In this document: positions 21,456-21,740 of the stretch, piece after piece
Layout of the letters: every line of letters begins with the position of its first letter
Position numbering within the stretch: the first letter of the stretch is position 1
Virus record (IMG/VR): IMGVR_UViG_3300042301_001125
Span: 1 to 21,740 of that record
From: a virus
Length of the DNA: 21,740 nt
Direction: 5' to 3' (one strand)
Translations under genes and position numbers: made by a program
Notes under the pieces: generated by a model
The model's input: the letters and a program-made list of their open reading frames with translations, nothing else
Database searches by the model: none
What the model was told of the DNA's origin: nothing

Positions 21456-21740
21456 CTGCGGCTTTTTTTAGCTGTTGTCTTTCTTCCGGCATTAGACCAC
21501 CCCAGATACCAAACTGCTCATTGGCTTTGAGCGCATAATCGCGACACGAAAACAAAAGCGGACAGGTCTGGCAAAGATATTTAGCATATTTAGCTACTTC
21601 ATCACGCTTTGCTAGGTCCGGTAAATTCTCTAAGTAGAAAATTTCACCTAATCCCCAACAGGCTGGACCGCTGCCGTTGCCTTGCTTAAGAATAAATGAA
21701 CCACGCATTAGCTTTTCATAGGCATCTGCAATTTCGCTCA
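21448..21740 (-). CDS. WhiB-family iron-sulfur transcription regulator (5' end probably outside window)
   Basis: At least 86 residues from the in-frame ATG whose complement is at 21706-21708, but the frame stays open to the window edge, adding SEIADAYEKL upstream, so the true start may lie outside. Four cysteines for a [4Fe-4S] cluster are present: C17, then C46-x2-C49-x5-C55 (counting from that ATG). The WhiB signature GIWGGL follows at 67-72 and a basic/Ala tail (EERQQLKKAAAI) ends the protein. WhiB proteins are found only in Actinobacteria and their phages, so this is the best host marker in the window. It is the only gene on the - strand and ends 8 bases inside the convergent holin. It probably belongs to an early or regulatory module lying beyond the right edge and may retune host or phage promoters. 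Confidence 0.9.
   Translation of the reverse strand, partial: SEIADAYEKLMRGSFILKQGNGSGPACWGLGEIFYLENLPDLAKRDEVAKYAKYLCQTCPLLFSCRDYALKANEQFGIWGGLMPEERQQLKKAAAI

Noticed and set aside
21451-21480. Bidirectional terminator between holin and WhiB (GCGGCTTTTTTTAGCTG)
   Set aside because: There is a T-run but no adequate stem before it; the bases are explained by the Ala-Ala-Lys codons of the WhiB C-terminus.
1-21740. CRISPR array, tRNA genes, insertion sequences, integrase or attachment site
   Set aside because: No regularly spaced repeats, no tRNA cloverleaf noticed, no transposase or recombinase motifs; genes are packed almost without gaps, and the longest gene-free stretch is about 150 bases.

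Overview
This window is most of the late (structural and lysis) region of a tailed double-stranded DNA phage, almost certainly a siphovirus infecting an actinobacterium. The actinobacterial assignment rests on a WhiB-type iron-sulfur regulator at the right edge, an actinophage-style gene order, and several genes that look leaderless (a TANNNT -10 box 6-7 bases before the start codon and no Shine-Dalgarno), which is common in Actinobacteria. Base composition is moderate, about 45-53% GC in the lines I counted by hand. That suits a phage of low-GC planktonic freshwater actinobacteria better than one of high-GC soil hosts, but this is inference.

Layout, left to right on the + strand. (1) 89-2441: two proteins with TET-associated-glycosyltransferase-like (TAGT) domains, the first fused to an N-terminal ParB/sulfiredoxin-fold domain. 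In phages this family is linked to glycosylation of modified DNA bases. (2) 2434-4417: small and large terminase. (3) 4426-7690: a 47-residue membrane protein, the portal, a small beta-rich protein, a long fusion protein ending in an HK97-type prohead protease with an internal start, and a 55-residue protein, closed by a terminator. (4) 7732-8998: the major capsid protein under its own promoter with a long 5' leader, closed by a second strong terminator. (5) 9072-11898: a sugar cassette (GT4 glycosyltransferase, GT2 glycosyltransferase, NAD-dependent sugar epimerase/dehydratase) inserted between capsid and connector genes. (6) 11908-18263: head-tail adaptor, tail terminator-like protein, major tail protein, tail assembly chaperones joined by a -1 frameshift at CCCAAAA, a minor tail protein, the tape measure and a distal tail protein. 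(7) 18276-20424: fibre and adhesin genes, including a polyglycine-rich adhesin and a small protein that is a visible paralogue of the one next to the portal. (8) 20442-21455: lysis module (XhlA-like membrane protein, single-domain M23 peptidase, two-TM holin). (9) 21448-21740: a WhiB-family gene on the - strand, convergent with the holin and open at the window edge.

How the parts work together: terminase, portal, protease and capsid package DNA into an HK97-fold head. The TAGT proteins probably decorate the phage DNA, while the GT4/GT2/epimerase cassette more likely decorates a virion protein or the host surface. Terminators plus probable leaderless promoters cut the region into separate transcription units: head proteins, capsid, sugar cassette, connector and tail, tape-measure group, lysis. 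Many gene pairs overlap by TAATG or ATGA, implying translational coupling inside each unit.

The most noteworthy points are the ParB-TAGT fusion with a sharp composition change inside one gene, the family of TANNNT-N6/7-ATG leaderless starts, the internal protease start, the hidden 47-residue membrane ORF, the head/tail paralogue pair and the self-contained sugar cassette. All functions are read from sequence motifs only; no search was run.
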